Assembly: GCF_002407605.1 (NCBI RefSeq)
Contig: NZ_NXGV01000001.1
Location: 1,424,895-1,488,894, forward strand
Origin: Marinobacter sp. ANT_B65
Lineage (GTDB): Bacteria > Pseudomonadota > Gammaproteobacteria > Pseudomonadales > Oleiphilaceae
DNA: 64,000 nucleotides
Direction: 5' to 3'
Positions 46,396 to 57,284 of the stretch are shown here, piece by piece. The notes below the pieces were generated by a model. It saw nothing but the letters and a program-made list of their open reading frames with translations. It was not told the DNA's origin and ran no database searches. The position numbers and the translations under genes were made by a program. The stretch's first letter is position 1; every line of letters begins with the position of its first letter.

Positions 46396-47517
46396 GTGAT
46401 TAAAGCCGTCATTAGCGGAACCGGCCTGTATACACCGCCGGCGACCATTGATAACGATGAGCTGGTTGAAGCTTTTAATCAGTTTGTTGAGATTTACAAC
46501 TCCGATCATGCGGACGCAATTGAACGTGGCGAAATTACCGCCCTTCATCCGTCCTCTTCGGCGTTTATAGAAAAGGCCTCGGGCATCAAGCGCCGGCATG
46601 TTATCGACAAGTCGGGCATTGTTGATCCGAAGCGCATGGCACCGTATATCCCTGAACGCAGCAATGATGAGCCTTCGGTCCAGTGTGATATGGCCGTAGC
46701 GGCTTGTAACGAAGCACTGGCGCAGGCAGGCAGTAAAGCCAGTGATGTAGATTCGGTGATCGTGGCATGTTCCAACATGCAGAGACCTTATCCGGCTGTC
46801 TCGATCGAAGTTCAGTCAGCTCTGGGTATTGATGGTTTTGCTTACGACATGAACGTGGCCTGCAGTTCTGCCACTTTTGGTTTGCAGGCAGCTGTGAACT
46901 CTGTCGAGAACGGGGCGGCTCGTGCAGTTCTGGTTGTCAGCCCGGAAATCTGTTCAGGCCACCTGAATTTCCGTGATCGCGATAGTCACTTTATTTTTGG
47001 TGACGCCTGCACAGCCATTCTTGTGCAGCGCGAGGAAGATACTCAGCCAGGGCAAGGGTTTGAGATTCTTGGCACCCATTTGACAACGAGCTTTTCAAAT
47101 AACATCCGGAATAATTTTGGTTTCCTGAATCGTGCGGACGAAGCTGGTATTGGTGCGCCCGATAAACTGTTTATCCAGCAGGGTCGTAAAGTATTCAAGG
47201 AAGTATCACCGCTGGTTGCTGAAACCATACAGAAGCATCTTCAGAGTTTGTCGCTCGCGCCGGAAGACCTGCGCAGAATGTGGTTGCATCAGGCCAATCT
47301 GAACATGAACCAGCTTATCGCCCGCAGGGTACTTGGCCGGGATGCGAATGAAGATGAAGCTCCGGTGATTCTTGATGAGTATGCAAATACCAGCTCTGCA
47401 GGTTCCATCATTGCGTTCCATAAGCACAAAGACGATCTGAAATCCGGTGACATCGGTGTGATATGTTCCTTCGGCGCCGGTTACTCCATTGGTAGTGTTG
47501 TAGTCCGCCGTCGCTGA
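46396..47517 (+). CDS. Beta-ketoacyl-ACP synthase III (FabH-like, long form)
   Basis: 373 residues starting with GTG. The thiolase-fold catalytic triad is present: Cys in NVACSSATFG, His in WLHQANLNMNQL and Asn in EYANTSSAGS. An insertion near residues 30-65 makes it longer than housekeeping FabH (about 320) and is like the Pseudomonas KAS III that feeds medium-chain acyl-CoA into fatty acid synthesis; that specificity is inferred from memory. It stands alone between hrpA and mlaA on the same strand, with 95 bases upstream. Confidence 0.88.
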   Translation: MIKAVISGTGLYTPPATIDNDELVEAFNQFVEIYNSDHADAIERGEITALHPSSSAFIEKASGIKRRHVIDKSGIVDPKRMAPYIPERSNDEPSVQCDMAVAACNEALAQAGSKASDVDSVIVACSNMQRPYPAVSIEVQSALGIDGFAYDMNVACSSATFGLQAAVNSVENGAARAVLVVSPEICSGHLNFRDRDSHFIFGDACTAILVQREEDTQPGQGFEILGTHLTTSFSNNIRNNFGFLNRADEAGIGAPDKLFIQQGRKVFKEVSPLVAETIQKHLQSLSLAPEDLRRMWLHQANLNMNQLIARRVLGRDANEDEAPVILDEYANTSSAGSIIAFHKHKDDLKSGDIGVICSFGAGYSIGSVVVRRR

Positions 47518-47581
47518 TAATTTTACGGCGGTGCTTCAGGGCCCCGCCGTAAAGGGAAAATCAACAACCCAAGAGTTGACC

Positions 47582-48373
47582 ATGACAAATTTCTCACTCC
47601 GAGGCTGGTTCTTCGCCACGCCGATGGTGGTTGCGTTGGCCGTTTCGGTGTCAGCAAAGCCCGTCATGGCCCAGAATACGGAAGAGTCTCTTCGTGATAC
47701 TCCAGTGGTATCGATAAACCCTCAGGATCCATATGAGAACTGGAACCGGAAGGTTTTTAGCTTTAATGACACGATTGACCGCTGGGCGTTAAAACCGGTC
47801 GCCAGAACCTACCGCACTTTCATGCCGGATTTTGCCGACCGGGCCATTACCAATTTTTTCAATAACCTTTCAGAAATCCGGAACTTTACTAACAGTATTC
47901 TTCAGCTGAAGGGTGAGTCTGCAGTTGTGGCCGCTGGCCGGTTCACCTACAACACGGTGTTCGGTCTTGGTGGTCTGATTGATGTTGCAACAGTGTTTGA
48001 TCTGCCGGAAAGACCGGAAGATTTTGGGCAGACTCTGGGGTATTGGGGGGCCGGATCTGGACCTTACCTGATGCTACCCTTCCTCGGGCCATCCAGCCCC
48101 CGGCACCTGAGTGGGTGGGGTGCTGATGGCTTCGTATTTCCCTCGCTGTGGGATAACGTAGACAGTCCTGAAAATTATTATGCCCGGGGGCTTCAGGTTG
48201 TAGATCAGCGGGCAGATCTGATTCCGGCAGAGGGCTTTATTTCCGGTGATACCTATACCTTTGTTCGTAATGCATTCCTGCAGCGTCGGGAGTTTCTCAT
48301 CAACGACGGTAAGGTGACGCGGGATCCTTTCGCCAGTGATAATAATGACGATCTGATGCTCGACGATTTCTGA
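47582..48373 (+). CDS. MlaA/VacJ-family phospholipid-asymmetry protein without lipobox
   Basis: 263 residues from the ATG at 47582. The MlaA family pattern DPYENWNRKVFSFNDTID, then FFNNLSEIRNFTNSILQ, and FGQTLGYWGAGSGPYLMLPFLGPSS is unmistakable. MlaA extracts misplaced phospholipids from the outer leaflet with the Mla pathway. Residues 1-31 form a signal peptide ending in VMAQ, but no cysteine follows, so it cannot be a lipoprotein as in E. coli VacJ. A start further upstream adds no cysteine. The patatin gene follows after 19 bases and is probably co-transcribed; both act on phospholipids. Confidence 0.9.
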   Translation: MTNFSLRGWFFATPMVVALAVSVSAKPVMAQNTEESLRDTPVVSINPQDPYENWNRKVFSFNDTIDRWALKPVARTYRTFMPDFADRAITNFFNNLSEIRNFTNSILQLKGESAVVAAGRFTYNTVFGLGGLIDVATVFDLPERPEDFGQTLGYWGAGSGPYLMLPFLGPSSPRHLSGWGADGFVFPSLWDNVDSPENYYARGLQVVDQRADLIPAEGFISGDTYTFVRNAFLQRREFLINDGKVTRDPFASDNNDDLMLDDF

Positions 48374-48392
48374 TCCGGGCGGGAGGTACACG

Positions 48393-49883
48393 GTGCTGAA
48401 AGATCCGAGGATACACAAGTTCCGGAAGATGCTGGCTGAAGCACCTAACTATGAGGTTTGGAAAGCTGCAGCACTGGAACTGGATTTTCTTGAAGGCAAT
48501 GCCGAGTGGAAAGAAGATTTCGCCTCTGAATACTATAACTATGAACTGCTTTATGACCGTCTGAGCAATATCAAACAGTACCGCCAGCAAAACGATGTGG
48601 AACGCCTCAAACGGGCATTGCGTGAGGGGCTTCATCACGATCTGGGCAATATGGGTAACCCTGCGTTGTATACCCATTCCCGGGTAGGCACCAAGCACCT
48701 GATCGAAGAATATATTGCCCAGGTATGTGAAGCTCTGGACTATTTGTGTGATCAACCGGTACCCGGCTTTCCTGTTGCCGAAAAACTTCAGTTTTTCCGC
48801 GATACCCTGACCAGCTACGGGCGGCCGACACTGCTGCTGAGTGGGGGTGCCAGCCTTGGTATGTTTCACTTCGGGGTTATAAAGGCTCTCTGGGAAAAGG
48901 GGCTGCTGCCTCAGGTTGTTACCGGCTCAAGCATTGGCGCCATCATAGCTGGCATGCTGGGTGTTCATACTGACGCCGAAATCCCCGAAATGCTTGTGCC
49001 GGAAAATCATGATCTCAAAGCCTGGAAGTGGCGTGGTCTGCTAAGTGCCATGCGGGGTGAGGGGTTGATGGATCAGGAGCAACTTCGTAACTGTCTCAGA
49101 GCCAATATCGGTGAGTACACGTTTGAAGAGGCATATCTGCGCACCGGTCGCTCTATCAATATGAGTGTATCGCCGGTTCAGGCGCACCAGAAAGCCCGGT
49201 TGCTGTCTGGTTATACTTCTCCCTATCTTATGGTGTGGAGTGCCGCGCTGGCCAGTGCGGCTGTGCCGGGTATATTTCCTCCGGTTACCCTGATGAAAAA
49301 AGATATCCACGGTCAGGCGCTTCCCTACATGTCGCGGCTGAAATTTGTGGATGGCTCGGTTGTGAGTGATTTGCCTATTGAACGTCTCATGCACCTTTAT
49401 GATGTCAATTTCACCATTGTCAGCCAGACCAACCCACACGTGGTGCCGTTTCTGAATGTCCGTGGCCTCGATGAAAAGCTGTCTCTGGGGAGTCTCCCGC
49501 TGCACCTGCTGAAATCAGAGATTCAGTTTCACGGGCAGGGGGTGTTCGATTATCTCCGTAAACGGGTCAGGCCTGAGCTGTTACGGCAGATCTCTGGGCA
49601 GATATATACCATCATGGCCCAGCGGTATTCCGGAGATGTCACCATTGCGCCATCATATAGCTTCAGGGATTACCGGCGAATGCTCGCCAACCCTGAGCCT
49701 GTTTTCGTGCGGGAAATGATTCTGGCGGGCGAGCGCGCTACCTGGCCAAAAATTTCGATGATTCGTTCTCACGCACGTATCTCCAAAACACTGGAGCGCT
49801 GTGTGCGCCGCCTCAAACAACAAAATCGCCGCAGCGCCGCTGATCTCCGGCTGATAAACAGTGTTGATTCCGGGACATCGTGA
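48393..49883 (+). CDS. DUF3336 patatin-like phospholipase/triacylglycerol lipase
   Basis: 496 residues from a GTG that has GGAGG six bases upstream. The N-terminal DUF3336 domain (residues about 1-140) is followed by the patatin core: oxyanion loop SGGASLG, nucleophile GSSIG and the catalytic Asp in FVDGSVVSDLP. Relatives in yeast are the triacylglycerol lipases Tgl3-5; bacterial members are thought to act on storage or membrane lipids. It is directly downstream of the MlaA homologue. Substrate unproven. Confidence 0.9.
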   Translation: MLKDPRIHKFRKMLAEAPNYEVWKAAALELDFLEGNAEWKEDFASEYYNYELLYDRLSNIKQYRQQNDVERLKRALREGLHHDLGNMGNPALYTHSRVGTKHLIEEYIAQVCEALDYLCDQPVPGFPVAEKLQFFRDTLTSYGRPTLLLSGGASLGMFHFGVIKALWEKGLLPQVVTGSSIGAIIAGMLGVHTDAEIPEMLVPENHDLKAWKWRGLLSAMRGEGLMDQEQLRNCLRANIGEYTFEEAYLRTGRSINMSVSPVQAHQKARLLSGYTSPYLMVWSAALASAAVPGIFPPVTLMKKDIHGQALPYMSRLKFVDGSVVSDLPIERLMHLYDVNFTIVSQTNPHVVPFLNVRGLDEKLSLGSLPLHLLKSEIQFHGQGVFDYLRKRVRPELLRQISGQIYTIMAQRYSGDVTIAPSYSFRDYRRMLANPEPVFVREMILAGERATWPKISMIRSHARISKTLERCVRRLKQQNRRSAADLRLINSVDSGTS

Positions 49884-49983
49884 GGTGACAGGCCTGCGAA
49901 GCGGGCGGTATGATACGCTGCTATAGAGCCCGGCCCGGACAATGCCCGATCAGCCCGGCGCCTGAGCATTTGACTGGACGCCC

Positions 49984-51657
49984 ATGTATTACGAATTCTT
50001 CGGCTTCAGAGAGCCTCCATTCTCTATCGCGCCTGATCCACGCTACCTATACCTGAGTGAACGCCATAAAGAGGCGCTCGCACACCTGATGTATGGTGTG
50101 CAGGGGCAGGGTGGTTTCATCGTGATTACCGGAGAAGTCGGTACCGGTAAGACTACTGTAAGCCGGTGTTTCATTGAGAACGCACCGGCTCATGTTGATA
50201 TTGCGCTGATTCTGAACCCCCGGCTTTCTGCCCGGGAACTGCTGTCTGCTATTTGTGATGAACTTGAGATTGTTCATCCGGCGGGCGCCAGCATCAAACA
50301 ACTGGTGGATCTGATCAACCAGGACTTGCTGAAGGCCCACGCCGCCGGACGCCACAAGGTTCTGATGATTGATGAAGCACAGAATCTCTCTGCGAATGTT
50401 CTCGAACAGTTGCGCCTGCTAACCAATCTTGAAACCTCTGAAAAAAAGCTGCTGCAGATAGTGTTGTTGGGCCAGCCAGAGTTACAGCAGATGCTTGCTC
50501 TTCCAAAGCTGCGCCAGCTGAATCAGCGGGTAACCGCACGCTATCACCTTGATGCTATCAGTCGTAACGAATTGCCGGCCTATCTTGGCTATCGGCTTGG
50601 TGTAGCTGGTATGCGGGGCGATGTTTTTTCTCCGGCGGCAGTCAGAAAGCTTTACCGCCTGAGTAACGGGATACCGCGGCTGATTAATCTGATTAGTGAT
50701 CGTGCGTTGCTGGGTGCCTACGCTGAAGGCGAACACGAAGTGAGTTCCGCTCACATCCGGCATGCAGCAAGGGAAGTCGGAGGCAGGAACCTGGGGCCAG
50801 CGTCATCCGGAGCTAAACCGGATTCGCCGGGGTATCTGGTTCTCGCCGCCTCATTTTTACTGGCGGTTATCGGTACGTTCTGGTTATACCAGCAGTGGAC
50901 TGGCACTGATGCGGAGCCTGAAGCAGTTATGGAACCCACGGAGAGTCAAGCGCCTGCATCGGGGGACGGTGCGGTTCAGCCTCCTGTGGTGGATCAGGTT
51001 GTTGCGAACCCTGGTCCAAAAATGCCGCCTTTCCATTTTCCGGAACAGACACTGAATCTGGCTGAGGCTTTCCGTCAGTTATTTAATATCTGGGGTTTTG
51101 AATACAGCCCCCAGGCGTTCCCGGTTGCCTGCGATTTTGCCCGAACATCAGGACTTGCCTGCCTTGAACGGCAAGGTAGTCGTCGGAGCCTGGCGTTTCT
51201 GGACAGGCCAGCCGCGCTCTTGCTTCAGGATGATGCTGGCAATCGTGGTTATGTTGTATTGCGCAGACTTGATGGCGACGTTGCGGAAATAGCTCTGCCT
51301 GGCGGCCCGGTTCAGATATCCTTTGCCAGCCTGGAGCCCTTCTGGTTTGGTGAATATCGCCTGCTTTGGAAGCTTCCTGATTATATGACCGGAAACACAG
51401 ATTCCGTTGATGCTGCTGGTGAGGAACTGTGGATCGGGGCGCGGATGATGGAGTTGGCGGATGCCCATGGGGACTCCCTTGCCGACAATGCGAGAATCAA
51501 GCGTCTGACCGCTAAGGAGCAGGTACGTTGGTATCAGTCACTGCGGGGCCTCACCGTAGACGGAATTGCGGGTGCCATGACGGTTATCCAGATCAATAAT
51601 GATCTCAAGGCAGATGTTCCAAGGCTTGTTACTTCTGGAAAGGGAGAGCAGGGATAG
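49984..51657 (+). CDS. gspA: GspA/ExeA-type AAA ATPase with peptidoglycan-binding domain
   Basis: 557 residues. It begins MYYEFFGFREPPFSIAPDP, the usual ExeA start. Walker A is GEVGTGKTT and Walker B VLMIDEAQ, within residues 40-150. A transmembrane helix follows near residue 285 (LVLAASFLLAVIGTFWLY), and the C-terminus ends in a periplasmic peptidoglycan-binding domain (VRWYQSLRGLTVDGIAG). With GspB it helps place the type II secretion secretin in the cell wall. gspB follows after three bases. No other gsp genes are in the window. Confidence 0.92.
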   Translation: MYYEFFGFREPPFSIAPDPRYLYLSERHKEALAHLMYGVQGQGGFIVITGEVGTGKTTVSRCFIENAPAHVDIALILNPRLSARELLSAICDELEIVHPAGASIKQLVDLINQDLLKAHAAGRHKVLMIDEAQNLSANVLEQLRLLTNLETSEKKLLQIVLLGQPELQQMLALPKLRQLNQRVTARYHLDAISRNELPAYLGYRLGVAGMRGDVFSPAAVRKLYRLSNGIPRLINLISDRALLGAYAEGEHEVSSAHIRHAAREVGGRNLGPASSGAKPDSPGYLVLAASFLLAVIGTFWLYQQWTGTDAEPEAVMEPTESQAPASGDGAVQPPVVDQVVANPGPKMPPFHFPEQTLNLAEAFRQLFNIWGFEYSPQAFPVACDFARTSGLACLERQGSRRSLAFLDRPAALLLQDDAGNRGYVVLRRLDGDVAEIALPGGPVQISFASLEPFWFGEYRLLWKLPDYMTGNTDSVDAAGEELWIGARMMELADAHGDSLADNARIKRLTAKEQVRWYQSLRGLTVDGIAGAMTVIQINNDLKADVPRLVTSGKGEQG

Positions 51658-51660
51658 ATT

Positions 51661-52356
51661 ATGTCCTACATTCTTGATGCCCTCAGAAAGTCCGAGACCG
51701 AACGTCGTCAGGGGAAGGTTCCGGATCTCGGCCAGCAGGTACAGCTGATTCACCGGCCCAAAAAACGAAGAATTTCTCCGGTGCTTTGGGTGGCATTGGC
51801 ATTGCTGGTAAATGCTGTGGTGCTGGCAGTTTTGTTCTGGCCGGAACGGATAAGTGATTCTGGTACCGAACCGGGTGCGCTGGAGACAGCGCCGGAACAG
51901 GTTCCCACCATTGCCCCGCCGCCCACACAGATTCCAGCTGCCTCCGAACCCCCGGTTGAGGTCGTTTCTCAGGCGCAGCCGGAGCGGGCCAGTGAGCCCT
52001 TGGCAGAGCCTGTCCGCGAACGGCCAACCATTATCACTCCATCGTTGCCGCAAAAACGGCAAGCCCCGCTGTATAGCCGGGATGCCCCTGGAGCAGGGGC
52101 TGGAGCAAGAGTGCCGCACCTGGTGGAGCTGCCCCTTTCATTTCAAAAGAGTATCCCGGACCTGATGTTTAACAGCCATATTTACGCTACGGACCCTTAT
52201 TCCAGCCGGGTGATGATTAACGGGCATTACCTGCGCCAGGGTGAATCTTTTTCCGGCATTACAGTCGAAGAGGTTACTGAAGACGGCGTGGTGCTCAGCA
52301 AGCAGGGCAGAAAATTTCGGGTGGGCATTGTCCGTGACTGGGTGAGCCCGCGCTGA
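51661..52356 (+). CDS. gspB: GspB, type II secretion assembly protein
   Basis: 231 residues. It starts MSYILDALRKSETERRQGK, the family hallmark, has one membrane helix (about residues 39-60), a Pro-rich periplasmic linker and the C-terminal domain with SIPDLMFNSHIYATDPYSSRV in part and INGHYLRQGE. GspA and GspB form a complex that helps the secretin cross peptidoglycan. Its stop overlaps the start of dinG (TGATG). Confidence 0.92.
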   Translation: MSYILDALRKSETERRQGKVPDLGQQVQLIHRPKKRRISPVLWVALALLVNAVVLAVLFWPERISDSGTEPGALETAPEQVPTIAPPPTQIPAASEPPVEVVSQAQPERASEPLAEPVRERPTIITPSLPQKRQAPLYSRDAPGAGAGARVPHLVELPLSFQKSIPDLMFNSHIYATDPYSSRVMINGHYLRQGESFSGITVEEVTEDGVVLSKQGRKFRVGIVRDWVSPR

Positions 52357-54497
52357 TGCCATTGAACGACGATATCAAGCAGCAGATCCAGCAGAGTTAT
52401 CGGGATGTATTATCAGGCAAAGGTGTCCGCGCCCGTTATGGCCAGCGCCTGATGATCGCCGAAATCGCCCGCTACATGGGAGATATCACTGAGAATGACG
52501 GCCAGCGAACCTCTCCCGCAGCCGTCTGTGTGGTAGAAGCCGGTACGGGTACCGGTAAGACTCTGGCCTATCTCATCGCAGCCATTCCGGTGGCCAAGGC
52601 CCTGGGTAAAACGTTGGTGATCTCCACTGCAACTGTGGCCTTGCAAGACCAGATCGTTCAGAAGGACCTGCCGGATCTGAAGGCGCACAGTAAGCTGGAC
52701 TTTACCTGGACGCTCGCCAAAGGCCGTGGTCGCTACCTGTGTATGTCCCGCCTGGAGTCACGGTTGCATGACGAGGGTAACGGTGACAGCGATACCATGC
52801 CCTTGTTCCTTCTGGACGGCCCCGGTACGGAAGAGCCGGGCACACGGGCATTTTTTGAGGAAATGCTTGCAAGCTACGGCTCCCGGAAGTGGGACGGAGA
52901 CAGGGATCACTGGCCGGAGCAGATACCTGATGATGTTTGGCGGCAGGTAACAACGGATCACCGTCAGTGTACTAATCGCCACTGCAGCTATTTCGACAGC
53001 TGCGCCTTTTTTGATGCGCGCAAGGATCTTGACGATGTGGACATCGTGGTGGCGAACCATGACCTCGTGCTTGCGGACCTTGCTCTGGGGGGCGGAGCGA
53101 TTCTGCCGGAACCGGAGAATGCACTGTTCATATTCGACGAAGGCCACCATCTGCCGGACAAAGCGCTGAACCATTTTGCTGCGTCTGTGCCGCTGAACTC
53201 CACCCGGCAATGGCTTAAGCAGTTGTCCCAGGCTCTCACGAAAATGCAGCCCTATCTGGCGCCCGCTACCCCGGCTGCCAAAAGCATTGATCGTATAAGC
53301 ACTGCATCCCGGGATGTAGATCTGGTTTTGGCCCGTGTTTACGAAGAAACCGAACAGAATACCGGATGGGAGTTTAATGAAGAGCGACGCTCCGCGCAGT
53401 GGCGCTATCCTGAAGGTGAGTTGCCCGAAGCCTTGGCCGAACTGGCATCTGAAAGCCGGATTGCCACAGCGAACCTGGTCCGGCATCTGGGCAACCTGGC
53501 GGATGAACTGCAAGGCGCTTTTGATGAGCGAAAACAGCATGAGATAGACCGTGATACGGCAGAAGCCTGGTATCCGGTTATCGGAGCATTTCACAGCCGC
53601 TCTGAGGACCAGTTGCGACTATGGACAGCCTGGACGGAGCAGTTTGACGGCCCCGGGAAAAGCCCGCCTCCGGCACGCTGGAGTGTGCGCCAACGCTGGG
53701 ATCATGGTGAAGACATCACCCTGTTCAGTTCTCCGGTACTGGCAGACAATCTGCTTTATTCAAGGCTATGGTCAAGAGCCTATGGTGCTGTTCTCACCAG
53801 TGCGACATTAACGGCCCTGGGCCGCTTTGACCGGCTCCAGGCCAGAGCAGGGCTGCCGGAAGCGAGCCGCATGCTGGTAGTCCCCAGCTCCTTCCGCTAC
53901 GGCGAGATGGCGACCGTTGAAGTGCCGGCGATGGACTGCATGCCCACCGATGATGGTTTTGCGGACGAACTGATCAAGCGTCTGCCTGCGGTATGGGCCG
54001 GAGAAACGGCTACGCTTGTGCTGTTTACTTCCCGTCGCCAGATGCATCAGGTCAGGGATGCGCTGGCGCCTGAGTACCCGGGTTTGATTATTACTCAGGA
54101 CGATATGTCCCGGGGTGAGGTTTTACGCCAGCACAGGCAGCAGGTTGATGACGGTCGTCCCAGTGTCTTGTTTGGTGTGGCCAGCTTCGCGGAAGGTATC
54201 GATCTGCCCGGTAAATATCTGCACCATGTGGTGATTACCCGGCTGCCTTTTTCGGTTCCTGATAACCCTATAGAAGCGGGTCTGGCAGAGTGGATAACCC
54301 AGCGCGGGGGTAACCCGTTTATGGAAATCACGGTTCCGGATGCCTCAATCAAGCTGGTACAGGCTGTCGGTCGACTGCTGCGGACTGAAGAAGATACCGG
54401 CCGGGTTACAATTCTTGACCGGCGCATTGTTGCCAGGCGTTATGGTCAGTTGCTGCTGGATTCGCTGCCTCCGTTCCGGCGGATTATCGAGAGGTAA
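52356..54497 (+). CDS. dinG: ATP-dependent DNA helicase DinG
   Basis: 713 residues. Walker A is EAGTGTGKTLAYL near residue 65; the iron-sulfur cluster cysteines lie in RYLCMSR and QCTNRHCSYFDSC; the helicase DEAH box is seen as FDEGHHLPDKAL. The C-terminal helicase half includes FGVASFAEGIDLPG and AVGRLLRT. DinG unwinds R-loops and D-loops and is 5'-3' directed. It overlaps gspB by one base, so the two are coupled although unrelated in function. Confidence 0.94.
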   Translation: MPLNDDIKQQIQQSYRDVLSGKGVRARYGQRLMIAEIARYMGDITENDGQRTSPAAVCVVEAGTGTGKTLAYLIAAIPVAKALGKTLVISTATVALQDQIVQKDLPDLKAHSKLDFTWTLAKGRGRYLCMSRLESRLHDEGNGDSDTMPLFLLDGPGTEEPGTRAFFEEMLASYGSRKWDGDRDHWPEQIPDDVWRQVTTDHRQCTNRHCSYFDSCAFFDARKDLDDVDIVVANHDLVLADLALGGGAILPEPENALFIFDEGHHLPDKALNHFAASVPLNSTRQWLKQLSQALTKMQPYLAPATPAAKSIDRISTASRDVDLVLARVYEETEQNTGWEFNEERRSAQWRYPEGELPEALAELASESRIATANLVRHLGNLADELQGAFDERKQHEIDRDTAEAWYPVIGAFHSRSEDQLRLWTAWTEQFDGPGKSPPPARWSVRQRWDHGEDITLFSSPVLADNLLYSRLWSRAYGAVLTSATLTALGRFDRLQARAGLPEASRMLVVPSSFRYGEMATVEVPAMDCMPTDDGFADELIKRLPAVWAGETATLVLFTSRRQMHQVRDALAPEYPGLIITQDDMSRGEVLRQHRQQVDDGRPSVLFGVASFAEGIDLPGKYLHHVVITRLPFSVPDNPIEAGLAEWITQRGGNPFMEITVPDASIKLVQAVGRLLRTEEDTGRVTILDRRIVARRYGQLLLDSLPPFRRIIER

Positions 54498-54588
54498 GCG
54501 CGCAGATTAAATTTTGGTCTAAACTGAGGCAAAGCGCACTTCTATACTAAAACAGAATGAAAAATTGCCGGTTTATGCGTATTCTTGA

Positions 54589-55635
<1,047 letters not shown>

Positions 55636-55647
55636 TGAGTGGGAATT

Positions 55648-55670
55648 CCCGCCAGTTATTTACTGGCGGG
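55648..55670. terminator. Hairpin between convergent cysB and cysH
   Basis: CCCGCCAGT and ACTGGCGGG form a nine-pair stem with a five-base loop, 13 bases after cysB stops and overlapping the cysH stop. T-runs are weak on both sides, so it is a probable but not strong bidirectional terminator. Confidence 0.6.
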
Positions 55671-56382
55671 TTATAAGGTTTCCTGCATGCAGGCCACACT
55701 CTTTCTGTGTGGCTTCTTCCCACCACCAACGACCTTCGCGTTCGTGCTGACCGGGTAAGACCGGGCGGGTACAGGGCTGGCAGCCGATACTGACAAAGCC
55801 TTTTTCGTGAAGTTCGTTATAGGGGGCTTCCGACATCCGGATGTAGTCCCATACTTCTTTTGATGTCCAGTTCGCCAGCGGGTTGAACTTGATCAGTGCC
55901 TTGCCCGGGCCGGAGAAGGTGGCGTCTTCCTGAATGACGGGCACTTCGTTGCGGGTACCCGGGCTCTGATCCTTGCGTTGGCCGGTAATCCAGGCGTCAA
56001 CTCCTGCCAGTTTGCGCTTGAGCGGGTTAACCTTGCGGATACCGCAGCATTCGCTGTGGCCATCCTCGTAAAAACTGAACAGTCCCTTCCGGTTTACCAG
56101 ATCCTGAACTTCGACAGTGTCTGGAAACAGAACCTCAATGCTGATTCCATAATGTTTGCGAACACGCTCGATGAATTCGTAGGTTTCGGGGTGCAGGCGC
56201 CCCGTGTCGAGGGTGAATACCTTGAGATTATCGGTGAGCTTGTGGGCCATCTCGATGAGCACCACGTCTTCGGCTCCACTAAAGGAAATAGCGATGTTGT
56301 CATAGCGTTTGAAGGCGGTTTTCAGAATCGATCTTGGGCTCTCATTAGCCAGTTCGTCCTGTAGCTCACGGATATTGCTCAT
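55660..56382 (-). CDS. cysH: CysH, iron-sulfur APS reductase type
   Basis: 240 residues. The PAPS/APS reductase fold is shown by [15 protein letters not shown] and [15 protein letters not shown], and the catalytic Cys229 stands in ECGLH at the end. In addition it has Cys112-Cys113 and Cys201-x2-Cys204, the four ligands of the 4Fe-4S cluster found in APS reductases (as in Pseudomonas) and absent from E. coli PAPS reductase. It therefore probably reduces APS to sulfite directly. It is convergent with cysB. The 242 bases upstream hold no other gene. Confidence 0.93.
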   Translation of the reverse strand: MSNIRELQDELANESPRSILKTAFKRYDNIAISFSGAEDVVLIEMAHKLTDNLKVFTLDTGRLHPETYEFIERVRKHYGISIEVLFPDTVEVQDLVNRKGLFSFYEDGHSECCGIRKVNPLKRKLAGVDAWITGQRKDQSPGTRNEVPVIQEDATFSGPGKALIKFNPLANWTSKEVWDYIRMSEAPYNELHEKGFVSIGCQPCTRPVLPGQHEREGRWWWEEATQKECGLHAGNLITRQ

Positions 56383-56624
56383 AAAATATCAGTACCTGAT
56401 GCGGGGTTTCATGAAGATTAGCATTAAATTGCTAATTCCATGAAGTAATGACAATCTATATAGTTATGCAAATATGCTTGTATGTGAGAAAAAACCTTGT
56501 TGTTCTGGCGCAATGTACGATGCATTCTTTGCCGGTTTTTCTTATGATACCGCGTTAGTAGCAGGGGGGCAGGGCTTGCCCCCGATCAGAATTCTCACTT
56601 GGAATATTGAATCAGGAGATCACT

Positions 56625-57239
56625 GTGGAACTGGCATGTCTTGACCTTGAAGGCGTATTGATCCCGGAAATCTGGATCGCATTTGCGGAGAAAACCGGTA
56701 TTGATGAACTCAAGGCGACAACCCGGGATATTCCTGATTACGATGTCCTGATGAAACAGCGGCTAAAGCTGCTGGATCAACACGGATATGGCCTGCCGCA
56801 GATTCAGGAAGTGATCGGAGAGTTAGATCCTCTGCCAGGAGCCCGGGAGTTTCTCGACTGGCTGCGGGAGCGGTTTCAGGTGGTGATTCTCTCTGACACC
56901 TTCTACGAATTCGCAATGCCGCTGATGAAAAAACTGGGCTATCCTGCGCTGCTTTGCCATAAGCTGGAAGTTGCTGAAAATGGCCAGATCACTAACTATC
57001 TGCTGCGCCAGAGGGATCCCAAACGCCAGTCGGTTCGTGCGTTCCAGTTGTTGAATTACCGGGTAATTGCGGCGGGTGATTCATACAACGACACCACCAT
57101 GCTGGGACAGGCCGAAGCAGGCATTCTGTTCCATGCACCTCAGAATGTTATTGAGGAGTTCCCCCAGTTCCCGGCTGTGCATGAATTTGAGGATCTGAAA
57201 CAGGAATTTCTGAAGGCGAGTGCTGTACACAGCGCCTGA
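56625..57239 (+). CDS. thrH: ThrH bifunctional phosphoserine phosphatase/homoserine phosphotransferase
   Basis: 204 residues from the GTG at 56625, which has AGGAG six bases upstream and gives the usual start (V/M)ELACLDLEGVL; a TTG at 56607 is in frame but wrong by family. The HAD motifs are DLEGV, ILSDTFYEF and GDSYNDTTM. The sequence is very close to Pseudomonas ThrH. It moves phosphate from phosphoserine to homoserine. It is convergent with pabB. Confidence 0.94.
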   Translation: MELACLDLEGVLIPEIWIAFAEKTGIDELKATTRDIPDYDVLMKQRLKLLDQHGYGLPQIQEVIGELDPLPGAREFLDWLRERFQVVILSDTFYEFAMPLMKKLGYPALLCHKLEVAENGQITNYLLRQRDPKRQSVRAFQLLNYRVIAAGDSYNDTTMLGQAEAGILFHAPQNVIEEFPQFPAVHEFEDLKQEFLKASAVHSA

Positions 57240-57250
57240 AAACAAGCTTG

Positions 57251-57284
57251 CTGAATCAGAGCGGTATTAGCCGTTCTGATTCAG
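57251..57284. terminator. Inverted repeat between convergent thrH and pabB
   Basis: CTGAATCAGAGCGG and CCGTTCTGATTCAG pair around a six-base loop, with one mismatch. It lies after thrH and covers the pabB stop. No T-run follows, so termination is only probable. Confidence 0.5.

Noticed and set aside
48300..48869. Minus-strand 189-residue frame opposite the patatin gene
   Set aside because: The forward frame has DUF3336 and patatin motifs with a strong ribosome site; the reverse frame has none.
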